From: Vibrio pectenicida
GTDB lineage: Bacteria > Pseudomonadota > Gammaproteobacteria > Enterobacterales > Vibrionaceae
Direction of reading: 5' to 3'
Assembly (NCBI GenBank): GCA_024347015.1
Contig: AP024890.1
Location: forward strand, 806,001 to 870,000
DNA length: 64,000 nucleotides
The stretch's first letter is position 1. Each line of letters starts with the position of its first letter. The notes beneath the pieces are model-generated. The model ran no database searches. It was not told the DNA's origin and was given only the letters and a program-made list of their open reading frames with translations. A program made the position numbers and the translations under genes. Below, piece by piece: positions 45,163 to 52,950 of the stretch.

Positions 45163-47274
45163 ATGGAAAGTCAAAACCCGAGCATCTCACTAGTCATACC
45201 AATCAGGGAACGCTCATTGTCCATTGATAATACAATTAACTCAATATCGAACTATCAGTTACATATAGAAATCATTATCGTAGCGTATGATATAGATAAT
45301 GAAGAGTTTAATGCGTTATTGGGTCAATACTCCATATTAAGTCAAGTTTCAGTCATTAAGAGTAAAGCTTCTGGAATTGGATACTGCTTTAACATAGGAG
45401 CTAAAAATTCAAGAGGAAAGTATTTATTCTTCATGAAACCAGATGGATGTGTTGTTGAAAACGGGTTAATATCTTTATATCAGCATGCAGAAAAAAATAA
45501 TTTAGATATTACAATTGGATGGGTAAAGTATATCGGAGTTAATGGTTCATATACTAAACCTTCTCATTTTTTAGGTAGAATTGATTCGACGAATATTGGC
45601 AATTATCCTAAATTACTAAAAAATACATTTCCTTTAAATAGAATTTATAAAAGAGAATTTTTACTAAGTGGTAAGGAGTTAGAGTTTTTAGATTTTTTAA
45701 AATATTCAGATGATAGTTATTTTTGTATTAATGGATATTATAAAGCAGAAAAAGTAGGTGCCATCGATGAAATTGTTTATATCGAGAAGGTTCATGGAAA
45801 TAAGAATATAATTAAAATCTTTAATGAATCCATCATTATGTCTAATAATATTGAAAGTTCGTTAGGGGATTTAGAATTAGAGTTTCAAAATAAAGCCAGA
45901 AAACTATTTTTAATTAAAGAGATGCTTTGTGAATTTGAATCATTAAATAAAAAAATCAAATGTGGAGGTGAAGATGTTAAAAATATAAAAGGATTCCTAT
46001 TATGTAATATGAATATATTCAGGTACTTAAATGGTAGAGAGCTGTCATTGTTAAAGAAAATATTTTACAACGATTTTAAAAGTAGTAAAAAAACAAGTGA
46101 AATAAATTTCAAGTCATTTAATTATATTTTAAAAATTAAAATAGATAAATATTTTAATTTTGTTAAATCATTGCTGTTTTTTAATGTTGGCATTGTTGCT
46201 TCAAAGTTTTCTGATAGAAATGTTTCTTTAATAGGGGAGAGAGAAGGAAAAACAATATCTGATAATGGTTATGCTTTGTTTAAAAAATCTGGAAGTATAG
46301 ATGATTTTTATTTCATTACCAGAAAGGAGAATATTAAAGAAGCTAGTCAGTATGGTCATACTCTTGAATATGGTAGTATTAAGCATCTGTTTTATGTAGG
46401 GTTTGCGAGAAGATACTTTTTTGATGTGTCAATGCTCGATATTTGTCTCTATTGGAGAGAACTCAATACAAAGCCCAGAACCAGTAAAAAGCTTATCTTT
46501 TTACAACATGGTGTTACTGCACTTAGTCGAGCATCATTCTATTATGACTACTATTCTATGAAATGTAGAAATGAGCTTCCAGATATGCTTTGCGTTACAT
46601 CTGAATTCGAGAGAAAAAAGTTCATTAGTGATTATTCATTTCCTGAAGATATTATTAAAATTACAGGATTTTCTAGATACGATTATTTGCCTAATATTAG
46701 TAGAGAACCATGTAATAGCATTATTTACATTCCAACTTGGAGAAACTGGCTTGAGCATCAAAGTTTAGAAAACTTCCTTAAATCACAATACTATCAATCA
46801 ATTTATGACTTGTTATCTAAATTATCAAAGTTGGCAAGTGAAAAAAATTATGAAGTTACTTTAGTGTTACATCATAAGATGTCTAAATTCAAAATCGACT
46901 TCAAATTCCCCAGTGTTTCTTTAGTTTATATGTCAGACTTGAATTGGGGGAGTTTGTTATCTAAAGGAAAATTATTAATTACTGATTACTCATCGGTAGT
47001 ATTTGACTTTATTCGTTTAGGTAAGCCTGCAATAACATACCCATTTGATAGAGAAAACTTCCTTGCGATTAGAGGGGGTGAAATGATAACGGATAAGGAA
47101 ACACCTTTTATAGCCTCATGTAGCAGTAGTGATGATGTAATAGAAAATGTAGAAAAAATAATAAATAATGAGAACCAAATTTTTAAAAATGAAAGTATTT
47201 TCTTTGACTATCATGACAAGTTGAATTGTCACCGTATTCTAGAAATTGCTGATAAATTAGATAGGCGGAATTAG
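45163..47274 (+). CDS. Two-domain glycosyltransferase: GT2 domain plus CDP-glycerol-type transferase
   Basis: A 703-residue protein in very AT-rich DNA. Residues 1-230 form a GT-A, family 2 glycosyltransferase (SLVIPIRERSLSIDNTINSI, IVAYDI, NIGAKNSRGKYLFFMKPDG). Residues about 360-700 resemble the TagF/TagB CDP-glycerol glycerophosphotransferase family (FLQHGVTALSRA, IYIPTWRNW, LLITDYSSVVFDFIRLGKP). Such enzymes build glycerol-phosphate or ribitol-phosphate polymers or decorate surface glycans. No capsule or LPS cluster surrounds it. It sits between sbcC and the quorum-sensing locus. The ribosome site is weak. Confidence 0.85.
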   Translation: MESQNPSISLVIPIRERSLSIDNTINSISNYQLHIEIIIVAYDIDNEEFNALLGQYSILSQVSVIKSKASGIGYCFNIGAKNSRGKYLFFMKPDGCVVENGLISLYQHAEKNNLDITIGWVKYIGVNGSYTKPSHFLGRIDSTNIGNYPKLLKNTFPLNRIYKREFLLSGKELEFLDFLKYSDDSYFCINGYYKAEKVGAIDEIVYIEKVHGNKNIIKIFNESIIMSNNIESSLGDLELEFQNKARKLFLIKEMLCEFESLNKKIKCGGEDVKNIKGFLLCNMNIFRYLNGRELSLLKKIFYNDFKSSKKTSEINFKSFNYILKIKIDKYFNFVKSLLFFNVGIVASKFSDRNVSLIGEREGKTISDNGYALFKKSGSIDDFYFITRKENIKEASQYGHTLEYGSIKHLFYVGFARRYFFDVSMLDICLYWRELNTKPRTSKKLIFLQHGVTALSRASFYYDYYSMKCRNELPDMLCVTSEFERKKFISDYSFPEDIIKITGFSRYDYLPNISREPCNSIIYIPTWRNWLEHQSLENFLKSQYYQSIYDLLSKLSKLASEKNYEVTLVLHHKMSKFKIDFKFPSVSLVYMSDLNWGSLLSKGKLLITDYSSVVFDFIRLGKPAITYPFDRENFLAIRGGEMITDKETPFIASCSSSDDVIENVEKIINNENQIFKNESIFFDYHDKLNCHRILEIADKLDRRN

Positions 47275-47397
47275 GTTATATCGACCTTAAAAAAAAAGCT
47301 TGGTCATCGGGTGTTGCTATACCAGTTTCATATTCCATTAAGCATAAGTCTGAAGTAATATGAAAACTTTCCGTGGTACGGTTAGCGGTGATTTCAC

Positions 47398-48057
47398 TTA
47401 AACGCCATAGTCAACATCTATTTTTTCGATATCTGAATAGCTTGATCGTTGCTTGATTATGGCCGGAAGGCGTGTTGCGAACCTATATTTTGTTTGTAAA
47501 CTTTTCCATAGAATATCTAAACAGTAATGATGGTTAACGATTTGGCTTAGCTTTGGAGGCAAAGTTATTGCTTGCTCTAAGCCGAGGGCAGATTCGAAAA
47601 ATGTGCTCATCAGCTGAATAGCAAACTCTCTTTTGACAATGTATCCTGATGCTGTTTGTGAATTGATTACTTGGGAGAAACCCTGATTGTTATTGACTAT
47701 TTTAATGGGAACAGCCTGATTATTACCTAGAAGAAAAATATCCCATTCTGTAGAGCACTCCAGAACTTTTTCCAAATTTGACAGAAATAGGTCACATTCT
47801 TGAACTTCAAAATCATCCTCTAAAACAAGCAAATATGGACTTGAAGAGTGAGATAAGTAGTTAGCGATTAAATTGGCGTGACTCAAGCTGCAACCTAAAG
47901 CGCCACATTCTGGTTTATGATAGGCATTAAAGAATGCATCACTACCTATTGTGATACCGCATTTCTTTAGCTCAGAGATGCTTTCTTCTTTCCTATCAGT
48001 TCTGTGAGCTAAATTAATAATTTTTAAATCGATGTTGCTGCTCAGCATAGAAAGCAC
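47398..48057 (-). CDS. Glycosyltransferase family 25 (LPS type)
   Basis: A 219-residue cytoplasmic glycosyltransferase related to LgtB-like LPS enzymes: INLAHRTDRKE near the start, GALGCSLSHANLI, the metal-binding motif YLLVLEDDFEV and SGYIVKREFAIQL. It is convergent with the GT2/CDP-glycerol-type gene and shares its AT-rich composition, so the two may have arrived together. The acceptor is unknown. Confidence 0.88.
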   Translation of the reverse strand: MLSMLSSNIDLKIINLAHRTDRKEESISELKKCGITIGSDAFFNAYHKPECGALGCSLSHANLIANYLSHSSSPYLLVLEDDFEVQECDLFLSNLEKVLECSTEWDIFLLGNNQAVPIKIVNNNQGFSQVINSQTASGYIVKREFAIQLMSTFFESALGLEQAITLPPKLSQIVNHHYCLDILWKSLQTKYRFATRLPAIIKQRSSYSDIEKIDVDYGV

Positions 48058-48164
48058 CTTGAGCGTTTAAGTGCCGACATGCTAAGCATAAGCTATATAA
48101 ATATCAATATATAGCCTGTTTAATTCAATTTATTTCTAATTGATTCAGGTTGCTTCAGCATGAA

Positions 48165-48275
48165 TTAACAAGTTTTTATCTCTGTCCAGTACATTTTCAA
48201 ATATCTCAGAGCGACACACAGCACTAAACCAGTTGCGATACTGAGTTCAAAGAATCCAAATTTGTGCAACCAGTG
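48165..48275 (-). pseudogene. 3' remnant of a TDT-family transporter gene
   Basis: Read on the minus strand this encodes the last 30-odd residues of a TDT transporter: WLHKFGFFELSIATG, then ALRYLKMYW and a stop at 48165-48167. It matches the C-terminus of the intact gene at 51896-52843, with amino acid changes near the end. Similarity stops sharply at 48275, so it is a broken copy left by duplication or rearrangement. Confidence 0.85.
48179..48275. repeat. 97-bp direct repeat, left copy
   Basis: Matches 51907-52003 with four mismatches in 97 bases and the same orientation (offset 3728). The pair brackets cqsS, the receiver ORF and cqsA. Confidence 0.95.
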
Positions 48276-48451
48276 GATTATATGATAGTACTAGTGTAGG
48301 GTGTAATATTTGAGAAAAAAGTAATCTAAATGATAAATCTCTATGTATCCTCATAAAGAAGATAATATAAATGCTGAGAAATATTAGTTGCATAATGTTT
48401 GGTTTTAATACAAAGGTTTAAGAGGTTCTTGTAGTTAATGTTGGGTAGATT

Positions 48452-49972
48452 ATGAAAACGGTTATGGAAGGAGTAAAAAAAGTATACCTGTATGCTGAAC
48501 CTAATTTGACCTTGGTTGGTTGGATGGGTATGTTCGGGTTTCCTACATACTACTACATATGGACATACTTGTTTCCGCAACCATATGAAAATTTAATACT
48601 GCGTATAGTATGCTCTATACTATTTTCCATTATTGCTTTTCGGAAAAAATTACCTAAGTTTTTGCATAAGTATATGCCCCAATACTACCTAATATCGATT
48701 GGTTTTTGCTTACCGTTCTTCTTTAGTTTTATGATGTTTATGAACGAGTGGTCTACCATATGGGCCATGTCATTCATGGCTTCGATATTTCTGCATATAT
48801 TAACTGTTTACCAAACACGTATTATGTTAATTCAAACGCTTATATCAGTTTCTATTGCATATGGTGTTGTTTATGGAGTAGATTTCACTCTAGCAATGAA
48901 GCAGATTGTTTTTCCGTATATGCCAATTTTTATCTTTACATATATATTTGGTAATTTATTCTATTTGAGAAATCAAATAGAGCATGAAAGTAAAGTGTCA
49001 ATAGCAAAATCATTTGGAGCTGGTATAGCGCATGAAATGAGGAACCCTTTAAGTGCGATAAAATCGTCTATTGACGTCATGAAATCAACACTACCGAATG
49101 AGAATGTTGAAATAAAAGAACATTACAGTATATCTCGTCGAGATCTAATATCAGTCAAAGAAATACTTACTAATTCAGAAAAAACAATTTCGATAGGTAA
49201 TGAAACTATAGATCTATTATTAACATCTATCGATGAGAATCGTATTTCAATATCATCTTTTAAAAAGAGTTCACTAATGGAAATTATTAAGGGTTCTTTG
49301 AAAACGATTCCATTTAATAATGGAGTTTATCATGATTTTATAACATTCAAATTTGATGATGAAGCGTACATTTTGGGTAGCGAAACTTTAGTTAAATACG
49401 TTATATATAATTTAATAAAAAATTCTTTTCATTATCAAGACTCAAAAAATCTTAAGATAGAAATAGACTTGAAGTCCTTTGATGATTATTATGAGCTAAA
49501 TTTTTTAGATAATGGAGCAGGTATTCCAGAAAGTATTTTAGAAGATATATTTAAAGATTTTTTTACTTACGGAAAAAAAGGTGGTTCAGGGTTAGGTCTA
49601 CCATTTTGTCGTAGAGTTATGAATGCATTGGGAGGGAAAATTAGCTGCAGTTCAAAATTAAATGAATGGACAAACTTTACACTAACTTTTCCTTCATACA
49701 ATTCAGATAGTACACAAATATTAAAAATGGATATAGCAAAGTATATATCCACTTTGTATCTTGGTGATGAAAATAAATTTGGTAAGATTGTTTGTGATAA
49801 ATTTTCAAGTAGAAGTTTAAATTTTTCCCATCTCATTTTTAAAGAAATTGATAGTAAGGAAGAATACGAATTTGAATATGACTTGATTTTTATAGATTTA
49901 GATGAAATTGTAAATAGCGGTTTTGACCTAAGAATATTAGAAAAAAACTTCGTTTTACCGAGGCAAGAATAA
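48452..49972 (+). CDS. cqsS: CAI-1 quorum-sensing receptor kinase CqsS, kinase part
   Basis: CqsS detects CAI-1 and feeds phosphate to LuxU/LuxO. Residues 1-175 form six membrane helices (LVGWMGMFGF, FSFMMFMNEWSTIWAMSFMA), with W104 and S107 conserved and F170 where V. cholerae has C170. The dimerisation helix carries H194 in GAGIAHEMRNPLS; the ATPase domain has NLIKNSFHYQ, DNGAGIPESI and KKGGSGLGLPFCRR. In V. cholerae the protein continues into a receiver domain (about 686 residues). Here this frame stops after 506 residues, at VLPRQE, while the -1 frame continues as LRFTEARIIYLYD, the expected sequence. The frame change falls at AAAAAAAC 49941-49948. Confidence 0.93.
   Translation: MKTVMEGVKKVYLYAEPNLTLVGWMGMFGFPTYYYIWTYLFPQPYENLILRIVCSILFSIIAFRKKLPKFLHKYMPQYYLISIGFCLPFFFSFMMFMNEWSTIWAMSFMASIFLHILTVYQTRIMLIQTLISVSIAYGVVYGVDFTLAMKQIVFPYMPIFIFTYIFGNLFYLRNQIEHESKVSIAKSFGAGIAHEMRNPLSAIKSSIDVMKSTLPNENVEIKEHYSISRRDLISVKEILTNSEKTISIGNETIDLLLTSIDENRISISSFKKSSLMEIIKGSLKTIPFNNGVYHDFITFKFDDEAYILGSETLVKYVIYNLIKNSFHYQDSKNLKIEIDLKSFDDYYELNFLDNGAGIPESILEDIFKDFFTYGKKGGSGLGLPFCRRVMNALGGKISCSSKLNEWTNFTLTFPSYNSDSTQILKMDIAKYISTLYLGDENKFGKIVCDKFSSRSLNFSHLIFKEIDSKEEYEFEYDLIFIDLDEIVNSGFDLRILEKNFVLPRQE
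49942..49948 (+). other. A_AAA_AAC slippery heptamer at the cqsS frame change
   Basis: In the cqsS reading frame the bases parse as A AAA AAC, the canonical X_XXY_YYZ form for -1 slippage. A -1 shift here continues directly into the receiver ORF. The -1 frame is open only from 49927 and the upstream frame stops at 49972, so any shift must occur within these 46 bases. No Shine-Dalgarno-like enhancer or strong downstream hairpin is evident. Confidence 0.85.
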
Positions 49973-50034
49973 TATATTTATATGATATAAAAAAACGGTA
50001 TCACTGTGATATAAATAGATACTCAAAATTCTTC

Positions 50035-50496
50035 ATGATAGAAAAAAATCGGTTAGAGAACGATTTTGATATAGTATTAGATGAGTTACTATTCGATATC
50101 CCGCAAACTAATCTCAACCAAGTCCTAACTAGAAATAACCCAACTGGAAAAACTATTGTTGTTGCAGATGATAGTCAATCTATCTGTACTCACACAGCTA
50201 TTATACTAGAGCAACAAGGTTTTAATGTTATCAAAGCAAGTAATGGTCAAGAGGTTTTAAATCAGTTTAAAACTAGTATAGTAGATTTAGTTATTATGGA
50301 TATAGAAATGCCAAAAGTGGATGGATTAGAAGCTGCAAGTAAAATTCGTTTATTTTCAAACATACCAATTTTGGCTCATACAGGTGATGACACGCAGCAC
50401 ATGATAGAAAAAATATATGAATCAGGTATGAATGGATATATTATTAAACCTGCAGATGGAAATTTTTTAATTGATAAAGTTTCTAGTTGGGTATAA
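50035..50496 (+). CDS. cqsS: CqsS receiver domain in the -1 frame
   Basis: The 153 residues from the first ATG contain a response-regulator receiver domain: VVADDSQSICTHTAIILEQQG, the phospho-acceptor aspartate in DLVIMDIEMPKVDG, LAHTGD and the lysine in IIKPADG. This matches the C-terminal receiver of CqsS. No ribosome site precedes ATG 50035, and the frame is open back to 49927 with CqsS-like sequence (TEARIIYLYD, DINRYS). It is therefore a continuation of cqsS rather than a separate gene. It is either joined by -1 frameshifting, cut off by a one-base deletion, or the product of a sequencing error in the A-run. Confidence 0.9.
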   Translation: MIEKNRLENDFDIVLDELLFDIPQTNLNQVLTRNNPTGKTIVVADDSQSICTHTAIILEQQGFNVIKASNGQEVLNQFKTSIVDLVIMDIEMPKVDGLEAASKIRLFSNIPILAHTGDDTQHMIEKIYESGMNGYIIKPADGNFLIDKVSSWV

Positions 50497-50521
50497 AGCT
50501 AAAATTAATAACTTTAGCTTT
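50495..50521. terminator. Bidirectional terminator between cqsS and cqsA
   Basis: AAAGCTAAA pairs perfectly with TTTAGCTTT across nine bases and is followed by TATATATGTTTTATTTT on the plus strand. It overlaps the stop codon of the receiver frame and separates convergent cqsS and cqsA. Confidence 0.75.
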
Positions 50522-50530
50522 ATATATGTT

Positions 50531-51706
50531 TTATTTTAATATATTTTTATCTAATGCCTTTCTGCATGTACTTATTATTTTTTCCGCTTGAAAATATGAT
50601 ATTGAACTATTTATAGAAAATCTAATGATATTCCTTTTGTATGGGGTCGCTGGTCGGCAGAATACAGAGCCAAAAATTCCATTGTCCTCAAGGAAATCCC
50701 TTACTTTTTCAGTATTACATTCGCTCCCTGTTTCAATAGCAATTATTTGAGATTCACTTCTAATGGTTAATCCAATAACAGATAGCTTATTACGAATGTA
50801 TTTACTTATTTTATGCAAGTACTCTCTATCTTTATCTTTTTTTCGTATAACTTGCATTGTTTTATCAAGTCTATCCAGTTCAAAAGGTAACATTGCAGAA
50901 CTGAAAATAGATGGATACGCTACAAATGGGATACATTCATTAGCTTTGTTATTACAAAAGATAGCTCCAGCCCTATAAGCAAATGTTTTGGCTAAACTTG
51001 CAGTCATGAAGTCTACATGACTGGTTAGTCCCAAGGCGTTTACGAGCCCAGAGCCTTCATTACCATGGGTACCTAATGAATGTGATTCATCTACAACAAG
51101 TGCACATCCATATTTTTTAGACAACATAACAATATTTTCCAAAGGGGCAATACTACCGATTGTGCTGTAGATTGAATCGACTAAAATAATCCCGGGACCA
51201 TGGCGCTTAATAAGCTTTTCAAGGTGGTTTACATTGTTGTGCATGAATGGATGAATATTAGCGCCCGCAATTCTTGAGCCTTCCCATAATGACATATGTG
51301 CAAAAAAATCAATATAAACAATGGTGTTTTCGTTACAAATGGTTTGTAATAGTGCAATGTTTGCAGTCCAACCAGATTGTGAAAGTAGACAGGACTGAAA
51401 ACCTACATATTCTGCTAGTGTTTGCTCAACTTCTGGTCTGGTGTTTATATCACGGAGAAATATTCCTGACATAATAGGTGAAGAGGTGTGTTTTCGAATT
51501 GCATTTATATGATGTTCTACTATTTCTGAGTTATTTGATATATCCAAATAGTCATTATTTTGAAGAGTTATATCTTGTCGTGATGGCTTCTTCCCTAAGA
51601 CTAGATGCTTTCCATTATTATTTTTATTAATAAGATCATCAAGATAGAAATCCAGCTGTTTGCTTATAAAATCAGGTAGATGTGAATTATTTTTAATTTG
51701 TTTCAT
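50531..51706 (-). CDS. cqsA: CAI-1 autoinducer synthase CqsA
   Basis: A PLP enzyme of the alpha-oxoamine synthase family that condenses an acyl-CoA with SAM-derived or 2-aminobutyrate substrate to make the CAI-1 precursor. The 391 residues match V. cholerae CqsA closely: LVLGKKPSRQDITLQNNDYL, CLLSQSGWTANIALLQTIC, YIDFFAHMSLWEG, VVDESHSLGTHG, and the PLP lysine K240 in TASLAKTFAYRAGAIF. It is intact, convergent with cqsS and in the same AT-rich DNA. Confidence 0.96.
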   Translation of the reverse strand: MKQIKNNSHLPDFISKQLDFYLDDLINKNNNGKHLVLGKKPSRQDITLQNNDYLDISNNSEIVEHHINAIRKHTSSPIMSGIFLRDINTRPEVEQTLAEYVGFQSCLLSQSGWTANIALLQTICNENTIVYIDFFAHMSLWEGSRIAGANIHPFMHNNVNHLEKLIKRHGPGIILVDSIYSTIGSIAPLENIVMLSKKYGCALVVDESHSLGTHGNEGSGLVNALGLTSHVDFMTASLAKTFAYRAGAIFCNNKANECIPFVAYPSIFSSAMLPFELDRLDKTMQVIRKKDKDREYLHKISKYIRNKLSVIGLTIRSESQIIAIETGSECNTEKVRDFLEDNGIFGSVFCRPATPYKRNIIRFSINSSISYFQAEKIISTCRKALDKNILK

Positions 51707-51895
51707 TATTTTTCCTTTATTGTTAGTGTCAGCAATCTCTGACTTTGCCTATAAGAACAAAAAAGGATAGTATTTTGTTATTAATTATATCTTTTAAATG
51801 ATTATTTATTGTTAAGTAGATAGTTTAGAGTATGAATTACTCTCAATAAAGGGATGTATTTTATTTGTGTAGAATGTATTTTAATCTTCTATCGA

Positions 51896-52843
51896 TTAAA
51901 AATTATTCTCTGGCCAGTACATTTTCAAATATCTCAGAGTGACCCACAGCACTAAACCAGTTGCGATACTGAGTTCAAAGAATCCAAATTTGTGTAACCA
52001 GTGCCACTGAGGGTGGTACTGTTCAAAAAAACTTGTTAGACGGTGCATTGCTATAGCGCTGATGACAGAAGGAAAAGTAACAGCTGCAATTGAGGGCTGG
52101 AATTTAAGACGCATTAGACGGAAATAACACAGATATATGGTTAATGTCATGGTAATCGCAATTCCTGCTAAAGCGCCAGTGAGTATGGGGTCTGGCTGTC
52201 TAAAATTAACTAAGTAAGTGGCTAATGATAAGTTAATTGGAGCTGCCATTATGGCTAATGTCGGCCTTGCTCCTCTGGGCAGTCTGCCTTCAAACATAAG
52301 CCTATAGAGTACTACGGGCAATAAAAAGAAATATATGGCTATACATATACTCACCAAAGATTCAGAAAAAACAGTATGCCCAAACTTAGTGCCAGCAAGT
52401 GAGCTACTGATTAATCCTACAGGGTATAAAAACCAGCTAGGGACGATATTAGAAATCTTGAAGCGACGAAGTTGGAAAAAGAAAAACAGCCCCATCATAG
52501 TGAGGTGTAGAGACAATGCAGCAAACCATAAAGGGTAAGCAATAAGCGGAGAAATCACTGCCAAATAATCGCATAATATAAGTAATGCCATACTCATAGG
52601 TGCCATTAAGCTCCCGTTAAGAGGGTGGCGAAGATCAGTGAGAAAAGACCGATAGTTAGTAAAATACTTAATTAAAACAGGAGCCAGTAATAACGCCCCT
52701 AAAGATGCAAGGTAAGGACGAATAAAAATACCTATTTGAGGAATGTACAGTGCCCAAGCATGGCCTAATCCAATCATCCCGAGTGCGAGCGCTGCTTGTG
52801 AAGGGGGGACATTCTGAAACTTTACAAAGCGTTTCCAGTTCAA
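51896..52843 (-). CDS. TDT-family transporter (tellurite-resistance/dicarboxylate type)
   Basis: A 315-residue membrane protein with about ten hydrophobic helices, in keeping with the TehA/SLAC1 fold (ALGMIGLGHAWALYIPQIG at the start, GLISSSLAGTKFGHTV in the middle). The start appears to be TTG 52843 with AGGA upstream. Substrate not deducible: anions, dicarboxylates or sulfite are known for relatives. The 3' end is duplicated as a remnant at 48165-48275. Confidence 0.8.
   Translation of the reverse strand: MNWKRFVKFQNVPPSQAALALGMIGLGHAWALYIPQIGIFIRPYLASLGALLLAPVLIKYFTNYRSFLTDLRHPLNGSLMAPMSMALLILCDYLAVISPLIAYPLWFAALSLHLTMMGLFFFFQLRRFKISNIVPSWFLYPVGLISSSLAGTKFGHTVFSESLVSICIAIYFFLLPVVLYRLMFEGRLPRGARPTLAIMAAPINLSLATYLVNFRQPDPILTGALAGIAITMTLTIYLCYFRLMRLKFQPSIAAVTFPSVISAIAMHRLTSFFEQYHPQWHWLHKFGFFELSIATGLVLWVTLRYLKMYWPENNF
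51907..52003. repeat. 97-bp direct repeat, right copy
   Basis: The 3' coding end of the TDT transporter gene; matches 48179-48275 with four mismatches. It is the source copy, as it lies in an intact gene. Confidence 0.95.
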
Positions 52844-52950
52844 GGTTTTACATCCTGATATAGAATAACAAGGTCATGACATACATATATTTCTCTATAT
52901 ATATGAATAAGCTGAGGATGATATCAATTCAGTTGCTCATTAAGCAACTA

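Larger units (their letters stand above)
48058..48451. other. Intergenic region with a transporter gene remnant, upstream of cqsS
   Basis: These 394 bases contain no intact gene. The middle (48165-48275) is a fragment of a TDT transporter gene, listed separately. The remaining sequence is AT-rich and must contain the promoters of cqsS and the GT25 gene. Confidence 0.6.

Noticed and set aside
50035..50496. Independent response regulator gene
   Set aside because: There is no ribosome site, and the frame is open upstream with CqsS-like sequence, so it is better read as the receiver part of cqsS.
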